DNA of 64,000 nt, from positions 1-64,000 of the forward strand of contig JAEZCF010000056.1 in the NCBI GenBank assembly GCA_023430045.1, in the 5' to 3' direction. Made by a program: the position numbers and the translations under genes. The notes below the pieces were generated by a model. The model had not been told where the DNA came from. It did no database searches and saw nothing but the letters and a program-made list of their open reading frames with translations. Source of the DNA: Pseudomonadota bacterium. Lineage in GTDB: Bacteria > Pseudomonadota > Gammaproteobacteria > Xanthomonadales > Xanthomonadaceae. Of this stretch, positions 41,793 to 49,414 are shown one piece after another (within the stretch, counting starts at the first letter, position 1; each line of letters opens with the position of its first letter).

Positions 41793-43187
41793 TCAGGCCA
41801 GCACCTGGTAACAGGGCTTGTACTCGCCGGAGATCTTCATGCGGCGCTGGTCGACGAAGGCACGCAGCAGTCCATCCAGCGCCTGCATCATGTCGGCGTC
41901 GCCATGGATCTGGAACGGACCGAATTCCTCGATACGGCGCATGCCATCTTCCTTGACGTTGCCGGCGACGATGCCGGAGAACGCGCGGCGCAGATCGGCC
42001 GCCAGCGCATGCGGCGGACGTCCATGGTGCAGGTCCAGTGCGGCCATGGCTTCGTGCGTGGGCACGAACGGCTGCTGGAAGTCCCACGGAATGTCGATGG
42101 ACCAGTTGAAGAAGAACGAATCCTTCTGCGCCAGACGGTATTCGCGCACCTGCTTGATGCCGGCGGACATCTTCTTCGCCACCGCCGTCGGATCACCGAT
42201 GATGATCTGGTAGCGTTCAGCGGCAGCCTCGCCCAGGGTGAGGCGGATGAAGCGGTCGATCTGCTCGAAATACGGCGCGGCCACGGTCGGGCCGGTCAGG
42301 ATCAGCGGGAACGGCAGACCCTTGTTTTCCTCGCGCAGCAGGATGCCCAGCAGGTACAGGATCTCCTCGGCGGTACCGACGCCGCCTGCGAAGACGATGA
42401 TGCCGTGGCCGATGCGTACGAACGCTTCCAGGCGCTTTTCGATGTCCGGGGTGATGACCAGGTGGTTGACGATGGGGTTCGGCGACTCGGCGGCGATGAT
42501 GCCCGGCTCGGTCAGGCCGATGTAGCGCGTCACCGTTCTGCGCTGCTTGGCATGGGCGATGGTGGCGCCCTTCATCGGCCCCTTCATGGCGCCCGGGCCG
42601 CAGCCGGTGCAGATGTCCAGGCCGCGCAGGCCCAGCTCGTAACCTACCTGCTTGGTGTACAGATATTCATCGCGACCGATGGAATGGCCGCCCCAGCACA
42701 CCACCAGGTTCGGGTCGCCCGGGTTGAGGATGCGCGCGTTGCGCAGCAGGCCGAACACGGCGTTGGTGATGCCTTCGGAGGTTTCCAGTTCCGCCGCGTA
42801 GGCAGGGCCCATTTCGATGGCCATGTAGGCCAGGTCGCGGACCACCGCGAACAGCAGTTCGGCGACGCCGCGGATGATCTCGCCGTCCACGAAGGCCATC
42901 GCCGGCGCGTTGGCCAGGTCGATGCGAACGCCACGGTCCTGCTGCGCCACCTGGATGTCGAAATCCGGGTACAGATCGCGCGCGGCGCGCGGATCGTCCG
43001 AGGCGCTGCCGCTGGTCAGCACCGCCAGCGCACAGCGGCGCAGCAGCTCATGCATGCCGCCACCGGAGGCATCGCGCAGGCGTGCCACCTCGGCCCGCGA
43101 CAGCACATCCAGCCCACCGCGCGGATAGATCCGCGCGTCCTGCACCGGCAGCGTCCGTGCCGGCTTTTCGATTGTCGTCATATCCAC
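41793..43187 (-). CDS. ppnN: Pyrimidine/purine nucleotide 5'-monophosphate nucleosidase
   Basis: A 464-residue PpnN (YgdH) homologue. The central LOG-like Rossmann domain has VVCWGGHSIGRDEYLY, DICTGCGPGAMKGPMKGA and the catalytic FAGGVGTAEEILYLLG. Extra N- and C-terminal domains distinguish PpnN from short LOG proteins. E. coli PpnN splits nucleoside monophosphates into base and ribose 5-phosphate and is stimulated by (p)ppGpp. Length is normal. Immediately upstream lies an orphan terminator and then the acquired lanthipeptide region. Confidence 0.93.
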   Translation of the reverse strand: MDMTTIEKPARTLPVQDARIYPRGGLDVLSRAEVARLRDASGGGMHELLRRCALAVLTSGSASDDPRAARDLYPDFDIQVAQQDRGVRIDLANAPAMAFVDGEIIRGVAELLFAVVRDLAYMAIEMGPAYAAELETSEGITNAVFGLLRNARILNPGDPNLVVCWGGHSIGRDEYLYTKQVGYELGLRGLDICTGCGPGAMKGPMKGATIAHAKQRRTVTRYIGLTEPGIIAAESPNPIVNHLVITPDIEKRLEAFVRIGHGIIVFAGGVGTAEEILYLLGILLREENKGLPFPLILTGPTVAAPYFEQIDRFIRLTLGEAAAERYQIIIGDPTAVAKKMSAGIKQVREYRLAQKDSFFFNWSIDIPWDFQQPFVPTHEAMAALDLHHGRPPHALAADLRRAFSGIVAGNVKEDGMRRIEEFGPFQIHGDADMMQALDGLLRAFVDQRRMKISGEYKPCYQVLA

Positions 43188-43227
43188 TTCGCTTTCCTCA
43201 AGGTTTCCGACTGTAGCGCCGCCCCCT

Positions 43228-43261
43228 TAAAAAGCAAAACGGCCGGGAAACCCGACCGTTG
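43228..43261 (-). terminator. Orphan minus-strand terminator upstream of ppnN
   Basis: On the minus strand AACGGTCGGG, loop TTT, CCCGGCCGTT is followed by TTGCTTTTT. It is a strong intrinsic terminator reading toward ppnN, but no minus-strand gene now ends here. The terminator of the TonB receptor 10 kb away (53392-53422) has the same stem core and tail. Confidence 0.8.
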
Positions 43262-43262
43262 G

Positions 43263-44340
43263 ATAGGTGTCGCATAGACTACGAAAACCATAGCCGGCAC
43301 CTCTTAGAGCGCGCTGATGATGCCACGCATGATTGATGACGTCCACAAGATCCATCGGCTAGCCGATTCGTGAGCAGATCGCGCCCCGATTCATCGCGAG
43401 GCCAATGGTGGACCTCGACTTTGACAGCGATTCGGGCACGCCGATTCTTCATCGGACAGCGTGCCTTCGTTCATCTTCTCAATCCGCCGTGGGACAACTC
43501 TCACCCGGCCGCACACCACCGTGCCTTAAAAAATGCATCTGCACCGGCTAATTTGAAGCGTGCTTCTGCAAGCCGAACTCAGCAGGCCTATTCCCAGCTC
43601 CAGTACAGCACCACAGCTCTGCTGCATGTGCTCGAGACATACACCACTGACTGCGCTTTTAAATCAGGTGAATTTCATGGGTGCGCTTCCTGTAAGCATT
43701 TTTCGTAGAGTTATGCACACGGATCATCATAGCTTCGATGATCGCCCTAGCACGCAGCCTCAGGCTCTCTTGCTGACGCGCTTACCACCTCCAGCATCCG
43801 CGCACCCCTAAGTTTCCGGCAGGCCGGCGGAACTCACGATTTTGATCCCGTCCGGGGTGCGATCCTGTCAGCTGACGCCGGCAAAGCTGCAAATTACAGT
43901 TGTGTTGTACAGGCCCGCCTACATAGACGGGTGGCTCAGTACGTACCATTGTGGCAGTAAATGCACACGCAGCATGGTCGCCATAGGATACGACATTCGC
44001 ACGCGACGTTCGGACACTGGTAATGAGGTGAGGTCATCGCTTCAACGTCATGGCTTATCCATCTAGCTGAGCAAGATCTCCCGGATTTCCGCTTCTACTG
44101 GCTCAAGCCAACGGCATCGCCAAAAGCCAGCTGCACGAATGGATTCTCCACGCACGCCCCAAGGACCTGCAGCTTGATGGAGCAACCCGCACTACCGCTA
44201 AAAACTGTGACGAAATTCTTCAGAGCAACTCCAAACGCCTGGGGTTTAGCAATTCATTGCATATCATGCTATAGATAACATCGACGCGGTTACCCTATGT
44301 TAGCGTCGTAATACCATCAACGATCAGCGATCCCTTAATG
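43263..44340. other. 1.1-kb gene-free leader region of the lanthipeptide island
   Basis: No credible gene is seen. The strand switches between GC-rich and AT-rich patches. It contains a perfect 14-bp palindrome ATCGGCTAGCCGAT (43354-43367), an imperfect hairpin with GGCACGC/GCGTGCC arms (about 43434-43463), and an open frame at 44098-44274 reading LAQANGIAKSQLHEWILHAR, which looks like a helix-turn-helix or transposase scrap without a start codon. It may be the joint between core genome and acquired DNA. Confidence 0.5.
44282..44308. promoter_or_regulatory. Inverted repeat in the presumed lanthipeptide operon promoter region
   Basis: CGACGC and GCGTCG are separated by 15 bases and lie 50-76 bases upstream of the lanC start. 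A -10-like TATAGA lies at 44270-44275, just ahead, with no good -35 element. The repeat is therefore placed where an operator could act. Both promoter and operator are tentative. Confidence 0.3.
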
Positions 44341-44357
44341 AAGACAAGGATGGTCGT

Positions 44358-45536
44358 ATGCTAAAAGCGATAATAGAAATACCGCGTCAACTTCCAGAAG
44401 ATGCCACATTCTTGCGTGCATTAGAGTCTTCGCCCTTCCTTACAAATGGCTACGCACTTAAATCTGTTCTGCAAGCGCAGGAACTCATCAAAGAGAAGAT
44501 GGGGGGCATTGAGGCCGCCAAGTCCTCGATACGAAGCGCACTGGCGCTCCAGGATAAAATCCCTCTAAGCAGCTCGTTATTCAAGGGAATAACCGGAATT
44601 GGATGGGCGTCCCAATTGACTATTAGGTCACAGGAGGATGCCCATGCTCACCAGTGGCTCAACGACCTTGATGACATCCTTGCTAACGCTATTGAATACA
44701 CCACTAAACCAAAACTTGACCTGATCGACGGACTAGCTGGAGTCCTTGTCTATGGAATTCGTCGCGGTCGAAAATGCACATCCTCCCTGCATCTCTGGAA
44801 ATGTCTTGAAACAGCAATATTTCCAAAGTTGGAGGAATGGCTAAATACAGCTCACGACTGCAATCTGGCACCTACAGCTAAGGACTTTCTTCGAAATCTA
44901 GGTATCGCGCACGGCATGCCAGGCCTCCTTCTTATGACTATCACTGCATATCAGCGCGGACTGGTATCAGAAGCCACTGGAAACATGGCGCGCCTCGGAT
45001 TCGACCATCTATGGTCGTTCGCAATCCTCAATGGATGTAGGTCCGCCCTTTTTCCCAGCCTAATTGGCAACACAGAGCCGGCGAGACTGGCCTGGTGTTA
45101 TGGTGCGTTGGGATTAAGCCACGCATTCAAGGTCGCATCTCATAGCGATAATCGCAATACGCGCAGATTCGAACTATTAGTCAATGGCTGTGTCGAACAA
45201 TTTCTAGATGGGTCACACCGGATAACCGACGCGTCCCTATGTCATGGCTACTCAGGCCTGGCATTTTTTATGAGCAGCTTCGCTGCCTCAGATCTTTTAC
45301 CGACTCACTTAAGAGAATCCTGCCGAAACATATCGCAGGCAGCCACCTCACTGACTCAATCATTAAATCGCGGCTTTAAAAGCGACCCTTCATTTATGTG
45401 GAAATCATTGAGAGGAGATGTGCCCAGCAGTTCTCTACTAGAAGGCACGAGCGGAATTATTCTTGCACTACTTAGCAACAGAAGAGGATGTGAATCACAT
45501 CTAAGCTGGGCTGAGCCTCTCGCATTCTACCCTTGA
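44358..45536 (+). CDS. lanC: Lanthionine synthetase C family cyclase (LanC)
   Basis: A 392-residue class I cyclase that adds cysteine thiols to dehydrated Ser/Thr to form thioether rings. The zinc ligands are in place: Cys247 in WCYGALG and Cys295-His296 in SLCHGYSG; the proposed acid/base His185 is in IAHGMPG. Other LanC repeats are FKGITGIGWA (about 75-84), LIDGLAGVLV (122-131) and LLEGTSGIILAL near the end. Length matches NisC. The ATG has AAGGA seven bases ahead. It is the first gene of the operon, an unusual place since lanC often comes after lanB. Codons are much more AT-rich than in ppnN. Confidence 0.93.
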   Translation: MLKAIIEIPRQLPEDATFLRALESSPFLTNGYALKSVLQAQELIKEKMGGIEAAKSSIRSALALQDKIPLSSSLFKGITGIGWASQLTIRSQEDAHAHQWLNDLDDILANAIEYTTKPKLDLIDGLAGVLVYGIRRGRKCTSSLHLWKCLETAIFPKLEEWLNTAHDCNLAPTAKDFLRNLGIAHGMPGLLLMTITAYQRGLVSEATGNMARLGFDHLWSFAILNGCRSALFPSLIGNTEPARLAWCYGALGLSHAFKVASHSDNRNTRRFELLVNGCVEQFLDGSHRITDASLCHGYSGLAFFMSSFAASDLLPTHLRESCRNISQAATSLTQSLNRGFKSDPSFMWKSLRGDVPSSSLLEGTSGIILALLSNRRGCESHLSWAEPLAFYP

Positions 45537-45630
45537 CCACAGACCGCAAGGAAAGGAGTATGAATACGACCAAATAAAAATGACAGTACCATAAATTTCC
45601 GACTGAAAAACTAAATAAAGGAATAGAAAA

Positions 45631-45858
45631 GTGATCCAGTTGAAAAAAAGAAACCTCACCATCCTTAGTGATGACGAGATGGCTGTTGTAAGCGGAGGAA
45701 CCCAGACAGACCAGGAAACACTCGCATGCTGGGAAACGAGAGGATGCACAGGCGGAGATTGGGACGGAAGTGAAGTTTGCGCCGGAAGTCTCTCCAGATG
45801 TGAATCATCTGCCTGCGAAACGCAACAATGCCATTCCGTATATTGCCAAGAAGATTAA
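45631..45858 (+). CDS. lanA: Lanthipeptide precursor peptide (Gly-Gly leader)
   Basis: A 75-residue peptide from a GTG start with AAAGGA seven bases upstream. The leader is residues 1-23, ending LSDDEMAVVSGG, a classic double-glycine motif for C39 peptidases; its front part QLKKRNLTIL resembles leaders of class I lanthipeptides from Bacteroidetes. The 52-residue core (24-75) has seven Cys (33, 39, 50, 57, 62, 67, 72) and twelve Ser/Thr. Six cysteines end an S/T-x-x-C unit (TLAC, TRGC, SEVC, SSAC, TQQC, SVYC); the seventh is in SLSRC. The last four cysteines are exactly five residues apart. It is flanked by lanC and the export genes. I know no named lantibiotic with this core. Confidence 0.93.
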   Translation: MIQLKKRNLTILSDDEMAVVSGGTQTDQETLACWETRGCTGGDWDGSEVCAGSLSRCESSACETQQCHSVYCQED

Positions 45859-45889
45859 TATTTATATCAAAACTCTAGGCGATTGAGTA

Positions 45890-45921
45890 GGCAGCAATCA
45901 TCACCAAACGTGGCTGCTGCC
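45890..45921 (+). other. Weak stem-loop after the precursor gene
   Basis: GGCAGCA and TGCTGCC are separated by 18 bases, 31 bases after the lanA stop. It may help protect the 3' end of the abundant precursor message. Confidence 0.35.
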
Positions 45922-45941
45922 AAACACGGAAGTAGAACAAG

Positions 45942-45971
45942 GCCAGAGGCCTCTTAAAGAGGTCCTCTGGC
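45942..45971 (+). terminator. Strong hairpin between precursor and export genes (partial terminator)
   Basis: GCCAGAGG-CCTCTT pairs with AAGAGG-T-CCTCTGGC, a 13-14 bp stem with one bulged base. Only CTTTACA follows, so it is a poor full terminator. Such hairpins after RiPP precursor genes usually allow partial read-through or stabilise the upstream mRNA, giving more precursor than enzyme. That role is inferred here. Confidence 0.65.
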
Positions 45972-45990
45972 TTTACACCAGATCGGAACA

Positions 45991-47259
45991 ATGACTACTG
46001 GCAGAGAACTGTTCAGAAAAAACGCCCTACAACGCCATTCAGGCAATTGGGTGGGGAGTATCAGGATCGCATCTCCTCCGAGCCATGCCTTATGGTCAAT
46101 CTGCTTTGCGTCGCTCGGACTTGCACTATGTATTCTGCTCTACTTCGGAGAGTATACGCGACGGGAGAAAGCTGTAGGTCACTTAGTTGCCGCAGGTGGT
46201 GTTGCAAGAATACCAAGCCCGACATCTGGTTATGTGACAACAATTAAAGCAGTGGACGGGCAGGCAGTACTGGCCAACCAGCCTTTAATAGACGTAACGA
46301 ACGAGCTGTACTCCGGGGATTTGGTTGGCGTCAAGGAATCAGCCGTCAACTCTCTGGGAATAGAAATCAAGGCGATTGAGTCTGACATTCAGCTTGAACA
46401 TATTTCCTTGAAAAACAAGGAAAGAAGTATGATTTCTCAGATTGCGCTTCTTAAGGCAAAACTCAATGATACGAGAAATAGTCTAAAAATATATGTTGCC
46501 GAAGATGATCAGCTGAACGAGCTACTGAATAAGACGGAGCCTCTTCTTGAGTCCGGGTATGTATCCGCCGCTCAAGTACAGCAACAGCGCTCGACCATAG
46601 CGGCAAATAGGTCAAACCAAGCAAGACAACTCTCTGAAATTTCCAGCATTAGCTTGGAAATTGAACGACTTCGATCAGAAGTAGCTCAGATACCCATAGA
46701 TTCTGAAACAAAGATCAATGAATTGAGCCGCCAACTTGAGAATGCCAAAGCACAGCGGGTACTGACCTCCGCCGAAAAGAGCACCTCGATACGAACCCCG
46801 ATAGATGGATTCATATCATCTATTCTCGTGACGGAAGGACAGGCGGTGCAAGCGGGTCAGGCGATGCTTACCGTGACAAAGCACGACGCCGCGTTAGAAG
46901 CACAGCTACTCGTCAACTCCTCTGCCATTGGGTTTGTGGCGCCAGGTACTCCAGTAGCCCTCAAGATTCGCGCATTTCCCTTTCAGAAATTCGGAGTGGT
47001 GATGGGGACCGTAATCAGTCGCACCCTAGCGCCCCTTCCGCCCGACGAAGCAACATCTAGAACCGGAATACCCGACATCAGCGAGTCAATGTTCCTCGTG
47101 CGGGTACGACTAAACGAAGATGCTCTAGCGCGCTTTGGCGAAAGAACGAAGCTAGGACATGGTATGTACGTCGATGCCGAACTTCTTCTAGAGAGCCGAC
47201 GGCTCTATGAATGGCTGTTTAGAAAGTCTCTCGTTAAAGATCGCAATAACCATGAATGA
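45991..47259 (+). CDS. HlyD-family periplasmic adaptor for peptide export
   Basis: A 422-residue membrane fusion protein. After a short cytoplasmic tail there is one membrane helix (about residues 30-52, LWSICFASLGLALCILLYF), then a biotinyl-lipoyl-like half (VARIPSPTSGYVTTIKAVDGQ), a long coiled-coil hairpin (about 100-265), the second lipoyl half (TSIRTPIDGFISSILVTEGQ) and a beta-barrel end. It would join the ABC exporter to an outer-membrane TolC-like channel. No tolC gene is in the cluster, so a chromosomal one is probably used. Its TGA overlaps the ATG of the exporter. Confidence 0.9.
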   Translation: MTTGRELFRKNALQRHSGNWVGSIRIASPPSHALWSICFASLGLALCILLYFGEYTRREKAVGHLVAAGGVARIPSPTSGYVTTIKAVDGQAVLANQPLIDVTNELYSGDLVGVKESAVNSLGIEIKAIESDIQLEHISLKNKERSMISQIALLKAKLNDTRNSLKIYVAEDDQLNELLNKTEPLLESGYVSAAQVQQQRSTIAANRSNQARQLSEISSISLEIERLRSEVAQIPIDSETKINELSRQLENAKAQRVLTSAEKSTSIRTPIDGFISSILVTEGQAVQAGQAMLTVTKHDAALEAQLLVNSSAIGFVAPGTPVALKIRAFPFQKFGVVMGTVISRTLAPLPPDEATSRTGIPDISESMFLVRVRLNEDALARFGERTKLGHGMYVDAELLLESRRLYEWLFRKSLVKDRNNHE

Positions 47260-49414
47260 AAAAAAAACCACCGAAGAAATGCACCCTATCATGCCTGAGC
47301 CAACGCCAAATGCCAGCGACTGGATTTCACTCCTTAGGTTCGACGCAAAGCGAAGGGTACCAGTGGTCATGCAATCTGCGGGGGCAGAATGCGGCCTCGC
47401 CTGCATTGCAATGGTAGCGGCTTACTATGGCGGCAAGCACGACATGCTAGCTCTCCGCACGAAGTTTCCAACGACGTTACGTGGCATGCGCCTTAAGGAA
47501 ATAGTCAACGTAGCCAACATAATTGGACTCAGCTCGCGGCCCGTGAAGGTCGAGCTAGCTGACATAAGTCAGCTGAAGCTCCCTAGCGTGCTCCACTGGA
47601 ACATGAACCATTTTGTCGTCCTCGAAAAGGTGGGGCGCAAGCATCTCTACGTGGTCGATCCCGCGCGCGGACGGTCAAAAATACCGCTTGCGGATGCAGA
47701 CAGCTCATTTACAGGAGTAGCAGTAGAATTTGAACCCAACCCTAGCCTGGTCAAAGCTGAGAGAAAACGAGGCATATCCCTAAAGGCACTATCCGGAGGA
47801 ATCGACGGATTAGGGCGAAGCCTACTACAAATATTCTCGATTGCCGCGTTCCTAGAAGTGCTGGGCCTACTCGCCCCACAATTCCTACAATTAATAATAG
47901 ACCAAGTCCTTTCGGCCAACGATAATCACCTTCTAACCTTCATAGGCGCAGGATTCTCCGCGATATTATGTCTAAAAATCGCTGCGGAGTATCTTCGCTC
48001 CTGGCTTATAACATGGCTGGGAGCATCCGTAACAATTGGATGGACCGGAAATGTATTCAACCACACCTTGCGCCTCCCTTTAGATTATTTTCAAAACCGC
48101 CACATCGGTGACGTTGTCTCCAGGTTTGGCGCAGTGAGCGCAATCCAGCAGACCCTGACAACCGAATCAGTCGTGGCAGTAGTAGACGGGATTATGACCG
48201 CCGTCACAGCTGCCATGCTTATTGCGTACAGTCCAAGGTTGGCATTAATTTCATTCGCAAGCGCGGCTCTTTATTCGCTTTGCAGATTCATATACTTCCG
48301 CACTCTAATGGAGAATACCTCCAACAACATCAATGTCTCAGCTATTCAGCAAGGAAACCTGATCGAGACACTTCGCGGCATTCAAACGATACGCATCAAC
48401 AATCGAACCACAGAACGGTCTGTTAAATACGCCAACTCGACCGCAGACGTAGTAAATACCAACACGCGCCTTCAACGACTCCAAATCGGATTCAACGCGA
48501 CGAGTGGATTAATTTCCGGATTCCAAAGAATCGCTGTACTCTGGCTAGGTGCGTTGCTTGTTATCGCAGGGGAACTAAGCCCGGGCATGCTTATCGCTTT
48601 CGCAGCGTATTCGGATCAGTTTACTTCAAGATTTTCTGCCATGATCAATTATCTTGTCCAATTCTCTATGCTCCAACTACATGGAGCTAGATTAAGTGAC
48701 ATCGTATTGACTCCCCCAGAGAAATTTATTGACGGGGATCGCTCACTTGGGAGTGGCGACACATCAATAAATATTGATGACGTATCATTCAGATACTCTA
48801 CGGACGGCCCACCGGTAATAGAGAAATGCACCCTATCCATAGCGCACGGCGAGATAGTCGCAATAGTTGGCACCTCTGGATCAGGGAAGAGCACACTTGC
48901 CAAGCTTATACTCGGAATACATGACTACCAGTCGGGAACCATCAGCATAGGCGGCAACTGCATTCGATCACTCGGAAAGCGGCAGGTTCGCGAAATAACT
49001 GCCAGCATTCTTCAGGAAGATTGCTTATTCCGAGGGACAGTACTCGACAATATAAGCCTCTTCGATCCCGATGCGGACCTTGATCAATGCAAACACGCTG
49101 CAATAATGGCGAATATAGATAATGATATCGAAAGCATGCCCATGGGGTATCAATCATTAGTCGGAGATATTGGATCTACCATCTCGGGCGGTCAACAACA
49201 GCGCCTACTTCTGGCAAGGGCTTTCTACAGGAAACCAAGAATATTGATACTTGACGAGGCGACAAGCAATCTCGACCTGGACAATGAGTCAAAGATATGC
49301 AATGCCGTACGAGCCGCCGGGCTAACCACAATAATAATAGCCCATAGGCCACAAACAATCGCGTCTGCGGACAGGATAATTAGGATCGCAAACGGAAGAG
49401 CCCACTTTGATTAG
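47252..49414 (+). CDS. lanT: Peptidase-containing ABC exporter (C39 peptidase/LanT type)
   Basis: A 720-residue bacteriocin transporter. The N-terminal C39 peptidase has catalytic Cys47 (QSAGAECGLACIAMVAAYYG), His120 (NMNHFVVLE) and Asp136 (YVVDPARG), so it should cut the precursor after its Gly-Gly. Six membrane helices occupy about 190-460. The ABC domain has Walker A GTSGSGKST (about 540), signature ISGGQQQRLLLARAF, Walker B ILILDEATSNLD and switch His in IIAHRP. The start at 47252 overlaps the adaptor stop (ATGAATGA); a start at 47207 would lie inside the adaptor gene. Confidence 0.95.
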   Translation: MNEKKTTEEMHPIMPEPTPNASDWISLLRFDAKRRVPVVMQSAGAECGLACIAMVAAYYGGKHDMLALRTKFPTTLRGMRLKEIVNVANIIGLSSRPVKVELADISQLKLPSVLHWNMNHFVVLEKVGRKHLYVVDPARGRSKIPLADADSSFTGVAVEFEPNPSLVKAERKRGISLKALSGGIDGLGRSLLQIFSIAAFLEVLGLLAPQFLQLIIDQVLSANDNHLLTFIGAGFSAILCLKIAAEYLRSWLITWLGASVTIGWTGNVFNHTLRLPLDYFQNRHIGDVVSRFGAVSAIQQTLTTESVVAVVDGIMTAVTAAMLIAYSPRLALISFASAALYSLCRFIYFRTLMENTSNNINVSAIQQGNLIETLRGIQTIRINNRTTERSVKYANSTADVVNTNTRLQRLQIGFNATSGLISGFQRIAVLWLGALLVIAGELSPGMLIAFAAYSDQFTSRFSAMINYLVQFSMLQLHGARLSDIVLTPPEKFIDGDRSLGSGDTSINIDDVSFRYSTDGPPVIEKCTLSIAHGEIVAIVGTSGSGKSTLAKLILGIHDYQSGTISIGGNCIRSLGKRQVREITASILQEDCLFRGTVLDNISLFDPDADLDQCKHAAIMANIDNDIESMPMGYQSLVGDIGSTISGGQQQRLLLARAFYRKPRILILDEATSNLDLDNESKICNAVRAAGLTTIIIAHRPQTIASADRIIRIANGRAHFD

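Noticed and set aside
43370..44066. Small open frames upstream of lanC as further precursor peptides
   Set aside because: None has a Gly-Gly leader, a cysteine-rich core or a ribosome binding site, and composition is mixed.
47207..47251. A longer N-terminus for the peptide exporter
   Set aside because: The extra 15 residues overlap the HlyD gene; the ATG overlapping its stop gives the normal length ahead of the C39 domain.
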